NCBI GenBank assembly: GCA_007127595.1
Contig: SKZA01000167.1
Location: 1-10,677 of the forward strand
DNA from: Kiritimatiellia bacterium
GTDB taxonomy: Bacteria > Verrucomicrobiota > Kiritimatiellia > SLAD01
DNA: 10,677 bases
Direction of reading: 5' to 3'
Within the stretch, counting starts at the first letter, position 1. Each line of letters starts with the position of its first letter. Shown one piece after another: positions 1-5,722 of the stretch. Below the pieces are notes generated by a model that worked only from the letters and a program-made list of their open reading frames with translations, was not told the origin of the DNA and did not search any database. The position numbers and the translations under genes are program-made.

Positions 1-35
1 ATGAACATGAACAGGAATGAGGAAGGAGTCCGCAA

Positions 36-410
36 ATGAAACGATGGCATGTGATGATGGCAATCGGTGTGGCGGTATTTTACGGCACGGCGGCGCTGGC
101 CGAGTCGGAGGGCCGGGCGCGCCCGGCATCGTTGGGGGACCGGACGCCGTTGATTACGGTTCCGGTTCAGAAGGAAGAGCCGGCCGAACCGAAACAAGAA
201 AGCGAAGTGCCGGAGCGCACGCCGGAAGAGCGATTAAAGGAAGTGGAACGGTTGGTGACGTGGATCGTGGACGCGCTTGATCCCAATCGGAACTATGACA
301 AGCAGTGGCTGGAACGGCGACTACGGGATCTGGAACGGCAGATCGACGGATTGGACCAGCAACTTCGCCGGATGGAACAGCAACTGCGCTCAATCGAAAT
401 GCGACGCTAA
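36..410 (+). CDS. Small exported coiled-coil protein, function unknown
   Basis: The 124-residue protein begins with a typical signal peptide: Lys-Arg at residues 2-3, a hydrophobic stretch over about 6-20 and an A-L-A cleavage site near residue 22. It should therefore be exported to the periplasm or cell surface. Residues 40-62 are a low-complexity linker rich in Pro, Glu and Lys. From about 64 to 122 the chain is highly charged and heptad-like (LERRLRDLERQIDGLDQQL), which predicts one long coiled coil running nearly to the C-terminus. No catalytic motif is visible. The start is well supported by AAGGAG at 23-28, seven bases before the ATG. The gene converges on the LysE-type gene with only 11 bases between stop codons, so there is no room for a terminator between them. 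Coiled-coil oligomerisation is inferred; the family is not recognised. Confidence 0.75.
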   Translation: MKRWHVMMAIGVAVFYGTAALAESEGRARPASLGDRTPLITVPVQKEEPAEPKQESEVPERTPEERLKEVERLVTWIVDALDPNRNYDKQWLERRLRDLERQIDGLDQQLRRMEQQLRSIEMRR

Positions 411-421
411 AGCCGATCCCA

Positions 422-1066
422 TCAAAGTTCCTGCACCATCCCGAAGCGGATGAACCAGACGCCGAGCGCGATAAGCGCCAAGCCGCACAGGTGCAGTATG
501 GTTTTGTAAACGCGCGGCGGGCAAACCCGCCGCCCGGACGCGACGCCGAACGCCACCAGGCTGTACCAAGCCAAATCAGAGACGATGTGTCCACTGTAGA
601 AGGCCACGAGACCGGAACGCCCATGCTCCAATGAAATGGCGGCGTAGCCCATGCCGATCGTTCCCCACCAGACATAGAAATACGGATTCGAGAGCGTCGT
701 GAGCACGCCCGCCAGCACGGGACCATGCAACGGCATGGGGGCCGATTCGGTCTTTGCCTGGGCTTCCGCCGCTGCGCGGCGTGCGGTCAGGATCATGTGC
801 AATCCCATGGCCAGCAGCAAAGCGCCACCCACATAGCCGAGCATCGCGCGTGTAATCGGGAGCATCAGCCAGTCGCCCAATCCTGTGACCAGCAAGGCCA
901 ATAACCCGACCTCAAGCAGGCCGTGCCCCAGCACAATCAACGGGCCTGCGATGAACCCGCGCTTCATGACCTCGCTAACCGTGGCCGTCAACACCGGTCC
1001 CGGCATCATCGCGCCGGACAGGCCGATGACGAAGGAACTCCAGAATAGAAACAGCAGCATGTTCAT
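422..1066 (-). CDS. LysE/RhtB-family amino-acid or metabolite exporter
   Basis: The 214-residue polytopic inner-membrane protein has the LysE-family layout of about six membrane segments and the usual family length of 200-215. The conserved N-terminal signature G-x-M-x-PGP is present as SGAMMPGPVL (residues 17-26). It is followed by the glycine-rich second helix, a cytoplasmic loop around 95-115 and the conserved SNPYFYVWW (126-134). LysE/RhtB proteins export amino acids (Lys, Arg, Thr, homoserine) or other small metabolites by secondary transport; the substrate cannot be read from sequence. Two starts six bases apart (1066 and 1060) are possible, and neither has a strong Shine-Dalgarno, only a weak GAAG upstream. 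The gene is divergent from the membrane protein at 1175. Confidence 0.88.
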   Translation of the reverse strand: MNMLLFLFWSSFVIGLSGAMMPGPVLTATVSEVMKRGFIAGPLIVLGHGLLEVGLLALLVTGLGDWLMLPITRAMLGYVGGALLLAMGLHMILTARRAAAEAQAKTESAPMPLHGPVLAGVLTTLSNPYFYVWWGTIGMGYAAISLEHGRSGLVAFYSGHIVSDLAWYSLVAFGVASGRRVCPPRVYKTILHLCGLALIALGVWFIRFGMVQEL

Positions 1067-1104
1067 GGATCTTCAGGCGCGTACCATGCGGCTCGCGGCT
1101 TGCA

Positions 1105-1131
1105 TTGACTCCGTTTGGGCAAGGATATATA
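1105..1131 (+). promoter_or_regulatory. Candidate sigma70-type promoter for the membrane protein at 1175
   Basis: TTGACT at 1105-1110 resembles a -35 box. A TATATA at 1126-1131 (15-base spacer), or the overlapping TATAGG at 1128-1133 (17-base spacer), resembles a -10 box. Transcription would start near 1140 and give a 5' leader of about 35 bases that contains the Shine-Dalgarno. The same symmetric TATATA may also serve the opposite strand. Motif evidence only. Confidence 0.42.
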
Positions 1132-1155
1132 GGCATGGGTTTGGGAACACGGCAA
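1126..1155 (-). promoter_or_regulatory. Candidate promoter for the LysE-type gene, sharing the -10 box
   Basis: Read on the minus strand, TTGCCG (complement of 1150-1155) lies 18 bases upstream of TATATA (1126-1131). That is an acceptable -35/-10 pair pointing towards the exporter gene. The -10 is the same palindromic TATATA used for the plus-strand candidate. The -35 match is modest, so this is weaker than the plus-strand prediction. Confidence 0.3.
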
Positions 1156-1174
1156 CACCAGAAGGACAATCATC

Positions 1175-2170
1175 ATGAAAAAGAATTTCAGTTTCAGCAA
1201 TGTGTTGGGCCTTATGCGGCAGACGATGCCTTTTCTCATCTTTCGGTTTCTCATCTACTTCGGCATCACGGTCGGCTTTGTCCTCATCACGGGCACGGGC
1301 GCCGGAATCGGCTACGGCATGGGCCATATTGCGGACAACGCACCGGCCGGCGGATTCTGGGGCGGCCTCATCGGATTCGGCATCGCCGGCGGCATCATGT
1401 ACTTCATTCGCGAATACCTCTTGTATATCGTCAAGGCCGGACACATCGCCGTCCTGGTCGAGTTGGCCGATGGCAAGGAAATCCCCGGCGGCAGGGGACA
1501 GATCGACTACGCACGAGAAAAAGTGCGGGAACGTTTCGCTGAGTCCTCGCTCCTGTTCGGGCTCGACCAATTGATCAAAGGCATCCTGCGCGCCTTCAAT
1601 CGCGTATTCCTCAGCATCGCGAGCCTGTTGCCGGTCCCGGGGGCGAAAGGGTTGGTCAGTTTTCTCAACACCATCGTCAACCTGTCCTTGACCTATCTCG
1701 ACGAAGTCATTCTCGCATATATCATGCGCACGCGCTCGACGAACCCGTGGAAATCCAGCCAGACCGCGCTGATCCTCTATGCGCAAAACTATACGTCCTT
1801 TCTCAAGAACGCCGTATGGCTCGCCGTATTCATCTGGGTGCTGACGTTCCTGGTCTTTCTGATTGTGCTCGGTCCCGTGGCCTTGCTCGTCGGCTTGTTC
1901 CCCGGCGCCGCCGGCCCGCTGACGCTTGTTCTGGCGGTTGTTTTTGCCTGGGGCGTGAAACAGGCCGTGATCGAACCGATCGGCATGACCGCTTTGATGC
2001 AGGTGTTTTTCACCGTCACCGAAGGCCAGACCCCGAACCCCGAATGGGAAGCGAAACTCGATAACGTTTCGGGCAAGTTCCGCGAACTGAAGACGAAGGC
2101 CGAGAACTGGGGCGGATCGGCGCCGGCCCCCGCAACGCCCCCGTCCGAAAATCCGACGCCGGGCGGATGA
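1175..2170 (+). CDS. Polytopic membrane protein, function unknown
   Basis: The 331-residue protein has hydrophobic, glycine-rich segments at about 19-42, 57-77, 144-165, 211-240 and 246-265, so it is an integral inner-membrane protein with roughly five to six spans. Between the second and third segments is a soluble stretch (about 95-135). The C-terminal ~45 residues are hydrophilic and end in a Pro/Ala/Ser-rich tail. No transporter or enzyme signature is recognised. The 'K-Q-A-V-I-E-P-I-G-M-T-A-L-M' segment near 262-275 is the most motif-like part and resembles large uncharacterised bacterial membrane families. The start is supported by AAGGA at 1162-1166, eight bases before the ATG, and by a candidate promoter upstream. 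A 370-codon ORF on the opposite strand over the same region is a reading-frame shadow. Confidence 0.82.
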   Translation: MKKNFSFSNVLGLMRQTMPFLIFRFLIYFGITVGFVLITGTGAGIGYGMGHIADNAPAGGFWGGLIGFGIAGGIMYFIREYLLYIVKAGHIAVLVELADGKEIPGGRGQIDYAREKVRERFAESSLLFGLDQLIKGILRAFNRVFLSIASLLPVPGAKGLVSFLNTIVNLSLTYLDEVILAYIMRTRSTNPWKSSQTALILYAQNYTSFLKNAVWLAVFIWVLTFLVFLIVLGPVALLVGLFPGAAGPLTLVLAVVFAWGVKQAVIEPIGMTALMQVFFTVTEGQTPNPEWEAKLDNVSGKFRELKTKAENWGGSAPAPATPPSENPTPGG

Positions 2171-2202
2171 ATTGTGCCCCCGCACATCTGCGGTTCAGGT
2201 CA

Positions 2203-2231
2203 TAGACACCCGCTTCCCGCAGGGGTATACT
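2203..2231 (+). promoter_or_regulatory. Strong candidate sigma70-type promoter, leaderless arrangement
   Basis: TAGACA (2203-2208, 5/6 match to TTGACA) and TATACT (2226-2231, 5/6 match to TATAAT) are separated by exactly 17 bases. Transcription should start about 6-8 bases after the -10 box, around 2237-2240. The lipoprotein ATG is at 2240, so the transcript would have almost no 5' untranslated region. This also argues against the in-frame upstream start at 2174. Confidence 0.55.
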
Positions 2232-2239
2232 ATCCGTAT

Positions 2240-2626
2240 ATGAACGTGCAACGTATCAAACGAGGGTGTTTGGCCGCGCTTCTGCCGGCGCTGCTGGTCG
2301 GCGGGTTCTTTGTGACCGCCTGCTTTCGTGATGACCGGTTGGATCACCGTCCGCCGAGCGGGCAGGGCAGCATCATCGTGGATAACCGCACTTCCCGCGA
2401 GATCAACGTCTTCATTGACGGCGACGAACAATCACGTGTGCGCGCCAGGCGCTGGCGTGCCTACGATGTAGATCCGGGCGTTTATCGGATGGTTTTGGAT
2501 GAACGCAACGGAGAGCGCAATTACCGCGATGACGTGGATGTGTTGGAGCGGCGATTGACGATCCTGGATGTAACCGCCGATCCCGACCGATTCGACCGGT
2601 TCAGCGTCTTTGTGTATTTTGATTAG
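2240..2626 (+). CDS. Small lipoprotein, function unknown
   Basis: The 128-residue protein has basic residues at 5-8, a hydrophobic core at about 11-25 and the lipobox V-T-A-C ending at Cys28, so it should be lipidated and anchored in a membrane. After a short Arg/Asp/Pro-rich linker, residues 45-100 read as a small beta-sandwich-like module (IIVDNRTSREINVFIDGDE, then 'V-D-P-G-V-Y-R-M-V-L'). This alternation is similar in style to PEGA-like surface domains, though I cannot assign it firmly. ATG 2240 is chosen over the in-frame start at 2174 because the signal peptide begins there and the promoter box overlaps the longer version. No Shine-Dalgarno lies within 12 bases; AGGGG at 2221-2225 falls within the promoter spacer. 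It converges on the secreted protein gene at 2742. Confidence 0.72.
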   Translation: MNVQRIKRGCLAALLPALLVGGFFVTACFRDDRLDHRPPSGQGSIIVDNRTSREINVFIDGDEQSRVRARRWRAYDVDPGVYRMVLDERNGERNYRDDVDVLERRLTILDVTADPDRFDRFSVFVYFD

Positions 2627-2748
2627 AACCTATCTCAAAATCCGCGACGAGGGCGTCCCGCCGGAGGCGGGCCCTGAAGTGAAAAGCCTACTTCAGGGCG
2701 GGTGCGGCGACATTGCAGTTTTCTTCGTAGCCGCCGTGCCCTCACGGC
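2627..2748. repeat. Hairpin-rich spacer, possible dispersed repeat or bidirectional terminator
   Basis: The spacer between two convergent genes holds three inverted repeats. CCCGCC/GGCGGG occupies 2657-2671 with a 3-base loop. A perfect 10-bp stem, GCCCTGAAGT/ACTTCAGGGC, occupies 2671-2699 with a 9-base loop. GCCGTG/CACGGC occupies 2733-2748 with a 4-base loop. The last overlaps the stop codon of the minus-strand gene. No clean T-tract follows the stems on either strand, so classical intrinsic termination is uncertain. The block opens right after the lipoprotein stop with AACCTATCTCAAAA, which could be an element end. No partner end was found in the window. Confidence 0.5.
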
Positions 2749-4133
2749 TTATGCACGATGAGGCGATACGATCCGCCGGGATGGATCAGGTCGAGGGGAA
2801 TATGCAGGATGTCGCCCGTACCCGGAATATAATGTGTGACGGCATGTTGCCAATCCGGGTTTGTCAGCGAAGGCGTAAACAGAATCGAGTAGAGTCGTCC
2901 TTCCATCGATTGAAACACCACCCGGTCGGGAGGTTGGAAGGCAAGGAGTTGTAGTCGAGATTCCGGATCGTCCGGGATCAATCCGGCCGTGTAGGACTCC
3001 CACAGCTCATGTTCATTGTCGCCGATTTCGAACTCGGCCGTATCCAGATCGTTGGTGTACCCCTGCCCGATGAGCCATGAGTACGGTGTGCCCATCGAGT
3101 CAGGGTTGACGGTCAGTCTGTCGATAATGCGCGCCGTATCATTCGGATCCGGTGCGAACAACCGCACGGGTTGCCAGTGGGCATCGGCGTGGTACAGCAG
3201 GTTTGTGACCTCTGCGACACTTATCAATGCGCGTTGTGCACAAAACATGTTGCCAACCGCTTCGGGAACGGATCCGACGCGCTCTCCGACAGATGTGTTC
3301 ATCGCACCGAGGGTCTGCGTCATGGGCCTCCAGTGGCCGTCCGTGATTGAGAAGTCCGCTGTATTCCAGTTGAGGCGCGGGTCATCGACGGAATAGGCGA
3401 GGGCGTTTCCAACCCCTTGCGGTGTGTCATAGGGTAGATGAGGAACCGGAATCATAGATTGAAAGGCGGTTGGCGGCCATGTGCCGGGAACGCGATCTAC
3501 GGACTGCCCATTCGGTAAGCGCACTTCCATATCCGCCGGTATTATTTGCAACATCAGCACGAAGGGCCAAGAGTCCGTATGCGTACTGGATTCGAATGTG
3601 AAACGCGTTACGCGAAAGTCATGGGCTACGTGCGATCCGGCGGGATCCGGCACGGTCTCGGTGAGGGCGATGTCATTCAACGCGCCATACCCGGTCGGCC
3701 CCACAAGGAGTTCCGGTTCGGTCGTGTGGACGGTGAACTCGGGCATCTGCAAGTCCTCATCGAATGGATACCATGTTTCGATCGCGATATGGACCCGGAG
3801 AACAACGGAATCATTTGTCCCGGGATTCTGTAGCCGCATCATGCTGTTGCTGATCACCACTTCGTTAATCATCGGGACGCGCTTGAAGCTTAATCCATCG
3901 ACGTTGCGCGGGACATAGCTTTCGTCCGCATAGTCGTAGAGCATGTCAATGAAGCCGTCGAGGTCGGGGATCAAATCCGGGGACAAGTCGGCCAGAGCGT
4001 TCGTCAGGGCTTGCATGTCCCACGTATCCGGTGGTCCGCCGATATAGGCTTGCTGGGCGGACACGCGGCCCATGATGAGGAGGGTGCCGAGCCCGACGGC
4101 GAGAAGGCCGCACACAATGCGATGACGAATCAT
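2742..4133 (-). CDS. Secreted protein with PVC-type C-terminal module, function unknown
   Basis: The 463-residue protein starts MIRHR, followed by a hydrophobic core and a V-S-A/QQ cleavage site near residue 27. The mature part is a largely beta-rich protein. Residues 245-262 (YSVDDPRLNWN) and 302-343 ('SVAEVTNLLYHADAHW', then 'ARIIDRLTV') recall the conserved part of verrucomicrobial 'Verru_Chthon cassette protein A'-like pilus-associated proteins; this is from memory and tentative. Residues 377-463 (WESYTAGLIPDDPESRLQLL, then 'SLTNPDW', 'IPGTGD', 'YRLIV') match the small C-terminal module common on secreted Verrucomicrobiota/Kiritimatiellota proteins. An in-frame GTG at 4199 has an AGGAG upstream and would add 22 residues before the signal peptide. 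ATG 4133 is preferred because the signal peptide then begins at the start, although its Shine-Dalgarno is poor. The stop lies inside a hairpin stem. Confidence 0.78.
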   Translation of the reverse strand: MIRHRIVCGLLAVGLGTLLIMGRVSAQQAYIGGPPDTWDMQALTNALADLSPDLIPDLDGFIDMLYDYADESYVPRNVDGLSFKRVPMINEVVISNSMMRLQNPGTNDSVVLRVHIAIETWYPFDEDLQMPEFTVHTTEPELLVGPTGYGALNDIALTETVPDPAGSHVAHDFRVTRFTFESSTHTDSWPFVLMLQIIPADMEVRLPNGQSVDRVPGTWPPTAFQSMIPVPHLPYDTPQGVGNALAYSVDDPRLNWNTADFSITDGHWRPMTQTLGAMNTSVGERVGSVPEAVGNMFCAQRALISVAEVTNLLYHADAHWQPVRLFAPDPNDTARIIDRLTVNPDSMGTPYSWLIGQGYTNDLDTAEFEIGDNEHELWESYTAGLIPDDPESRLQLLAFQPPDRVVFQSMEGRLYSILFTPSLTNPDWQHAVTHYIPGTGDILHIPLDLIHPGGSYRLIVHKP

Positions 4134-4523
4134 GCTACCACGATACTCGATTCGGCCCGGACTCGCAAAGGCATTTGGTAGAGGAACGGGGACGTTCACG
4201 TCTTCATTCGCTCCTGTTCAGGCTCCGGCCAGAACGTCCAAATTTCAAGTGTTGCTCCCCTCTCCCCAAATCAACAAAAAAAGGGGCCGGCCTTGACCGC
4301 GGAAGCTCGCTCCCTCCGCCCCCGTCTCTGCGACCTCCTGTTCAAAAAATATTTGCCGCATCCTGCCTGCCATGGCGTACTTCTTGAGCGTTGCGAGAAG
4401 ACAAAGCCGGGTTCAAAGCCGTCCCCTGTTTGGATGGTTGCGCTGCAAGGCGGCTTCCCGTATGCTGCCCGCTGATACGTCCTCCGGTCGCCGCCCGGCC
4501 GTGACGGATATAAGGTATTGATC
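4134..4523. other. Divergent spacer without a convincing gene
   Basis: This 390-base spacer separates the minus-strand secreted protein from the plus-strand DAHP synthase. It holds an alternative GTG start for the former (4197-4199), an A7 tract (4276-4282) running into a GGCCGGCC palindrome (4285-4292), and the interspersed motif at 4325-4343. A weak promoter-like pair for the DAHP synthase is TTGCGC (4438-4443) with TATGCT (4461-4466), 17 bases apart. ORFs crossing it have no Shine-Dalgarno and no protein-like composition. No leader peptide rich in Phe, Tyr or Trp and no clear attenuator was seen. Confidence 0.5.
4325..4343 (-). repeat. Interspersed motif GARYAGRAGG-TCGCARAGA, copy 1
   Basis: The minus strand reads GAACAGGAGGTCGCAGAGA. 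The plus strand at 8378-8396 reads GAGTAGAAGGTCGCAAAGA: 15 of 19 bases are identical and all four differences are transitions. The first ten bases recur exactly on the minus strand at 7599-7608, directly after the aroD stop. All copies are in spacers, which suggests a dispersed intergenic repeat. Confidence 0.45.
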
Positions 4524-5627
4524 ATGAGCGAAATACACGATGACCCGCTGGAGTCGACACCGGCCGACCGCATGTCGGCTACCGACGACCAGCGCATAGA
4601 ACACATCATGCCCTTGCCGCCGCCGGCGCACTTGATCCGGTTCTTTCCGATCAAGGACACGCCTGCGGAGCAGTTCATTTCGGAATCGCGTATGCGGGTC
4701 CGCGATATCCTGCACGGAAAATCCGATCGCCTGCTTGTCGTGATGGGGCCTTGCTCCATACATGATGAAGCCGCTGCGTTGGAATATGCGGGACGGATTC
4801 GGGCGCAGCGCGAACGGCTGGGCGACGACCTTGAAATTGTCATGCGCGTGTACTTCGAAAAGCCGCGCACGTCCGTTGGCTGGAAAGGCTTGATCAACGA
4901 TCCCTATCTGAACGGCAGTTTCCGCATCAACGAAGGATTGCGTATCGCGCGCGATCTGCTGGTGCGTATCAACATGGCGGGCGTACCCGCCGGCTGCGAA
5001 TTTCTCGACGTGATTTCGCCGCAGTATATTGGCGATCTCGTGTCGTGGGGGGCGATCGGCGCGCGCACGACGGAATCGCAGGTACACCGCGAATTGGCCT
5101 CGGGCCTTTCGTCGCCCGTCGGGTTCAAGAACGGTACCGACGGCAACATACACATTGCGGTCGCCGCCATCCTGGCTGCGCGGCAACGGCATCATTTCCT
5201 GTCCGTGCATAAGTCCGGGCAGGTCGCGATTGTCGATACGCTGGGCAATACCGATTGCCACATGATTCTGCGCGGCGGGATCGAGCCGAACTACGATGCG
5301 GACAGCGTCCGGGCGGCCTGCTCCGAACTCCAGCGCGCGGGGTTGCCGGAACGCCTGATGATAGACTTATCGCACGGGAACAGTCCGGGCGGCTTCCAAA
5401 GCCAGCTCGACTCCGGAACATCCGTCGCCGAGCAGATCGCAAGCGGCGCCCGGTGCATCATGGGCGTCGCCGCCGAGTCGCATCTCGTAGAAGGCCGTCA
5501 GGACCTGGTCCCGGACCAGCCCCTCGTGCATGGCCAAAGCATCACCGACGCGTGCCTTGGCTGGGACGATTCGGTGCGCCTACTGGATCAGCTCGCGGAA
5601 GCCGCCCGCGCCCGCCGTGCGCACTGA
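4524..5627 (+). CDS. aroG: Class I 3-deoxy-7-phosphoheptulonate (DAHP) synthase
   Basis: The 367-residue enzyme condenses phosphoenolpyruvate with erythrose 4-phosphate, the committed cytoplasmic step of the shikimate pathway to aromatic amino acids. It matches the E. coli AroF/G/H type along its length. Visible motifs are GPCSIHD (75-81), VMRVYFEKPRTSVGWKGL (106-123), GARTTESQVHRELASGL (179-195) and GFKNGTDG (200-207), then ESHLVEG (318-324). The metal ligands of the family are all present: Cys77, His246, Glu318 and Asp342. About 20 extra residues precede the usual N-terminus. ATG 4524 has AAGG at 4512-4515, eight bases upstream; a TTG at 4518 is a less likely start. Which aromatic amino acid feeds back on it cannot be told, so the symbol aroG (against aroF or aroH) reflects overall resemblance only. 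Confidence 0.95.
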   Translation: MSEIHDDPLESTPADRMSATDDQRIEHIMPLPPPAHLIRFFPIKDTPAEQFISESRMRVRDILHGKSDRLLVVMGPCSIHDEAAALEYAGRIRAQRERLGDDLEIVMRVYFEKPRTSVGWKGLINDPYLNGSFRINEGLRIARDLLVRINMAGVPAGCEFLDVISPQYIGDLVSWGAIGARTTESQVHRELASGLSSPVGFKNGTDGNIHIAVAAILAARQRHHFLSVHKSGQVAIVDTLGNTDCHMILRGGIEPNYDADSVRAACSELQRAGLPERLMIDLSHGNSPGGFQSQLDSGTSVAEQIASGARCIMGVAAESHLVEGRQDLVPDQPLVHGQSITDACLGWDDSVRLLDQLAEAARARRAH

Positions 5628-5676
5628 ACAAGCATCCGCCGCAGGGCAGGCCCTCGACGAGGATCGGCCAGGAGAA

Positions 5677-5718
5677 GGATTAGGATTAAGGGAACCTGAA
5701 CCCCGAACCCCGAACCCT
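5677..5718 (+). repeat. Composite short tandem repeat: GGATTA hexamers plus GAACCCC heptads
   Basis: Two GGATTA units (5677-5688) are followed by GAACCT (5692-5697), two GAACCCC (5698-5711) and GAACCCT (5712-5718), with period 7. The block ends four bases before the polX stop codon. GATTAGGATTAAG (5678-5690) is repeated exactly on the minus strand at 7514-7526, beyond the other end of polX. Confidence 0.85.
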
Positions 5719-5722
5719 CTCT

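Noticed and set aside
154..726. 190-codon ORF on the minus strand
   Set aside because: It overlaps both the coiled-coil protein and the exporter in the wrong frames; both of those have clear family or signal-peptide evidence.
1073..2185. 370-codon ORF on the minus strand
   Set aside because: It lies antisense to the membrane protein at 1175-2170, is extremely rich in Asp, Glu, Arg, His and Gln with no domain, and has no ribosome-binding site; it results from codon bias of the real gene.
2174..2239. N-terminal extension of the lipoprotein
   Set aside because: It would place 22 residues before the signal peptide, overlaps a strong promoter match and has no ribosome-binding site.
4276..4292. 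Rho-independent terminator on the minus strand (GGCCGGCC followed by T7)
   Set aside because: GGCCGGCC cannot form a hairpin with a loop of usable size beyond 2-3 pairs, and no minus-strand gene ends here.
4344..4523. Amino-acid attenuator ahead of the DAHP synthase
   Set aside because: No short ORF with runs of Phe, Tyr or Trp codons and no convincing terminator/antiterminator pair was found.
4413..5261. 282-codon ORF on the minus strand
   Set aside because: It is antisense to the DAHP synthase; composition and lack of a start signal indicate a shadow.
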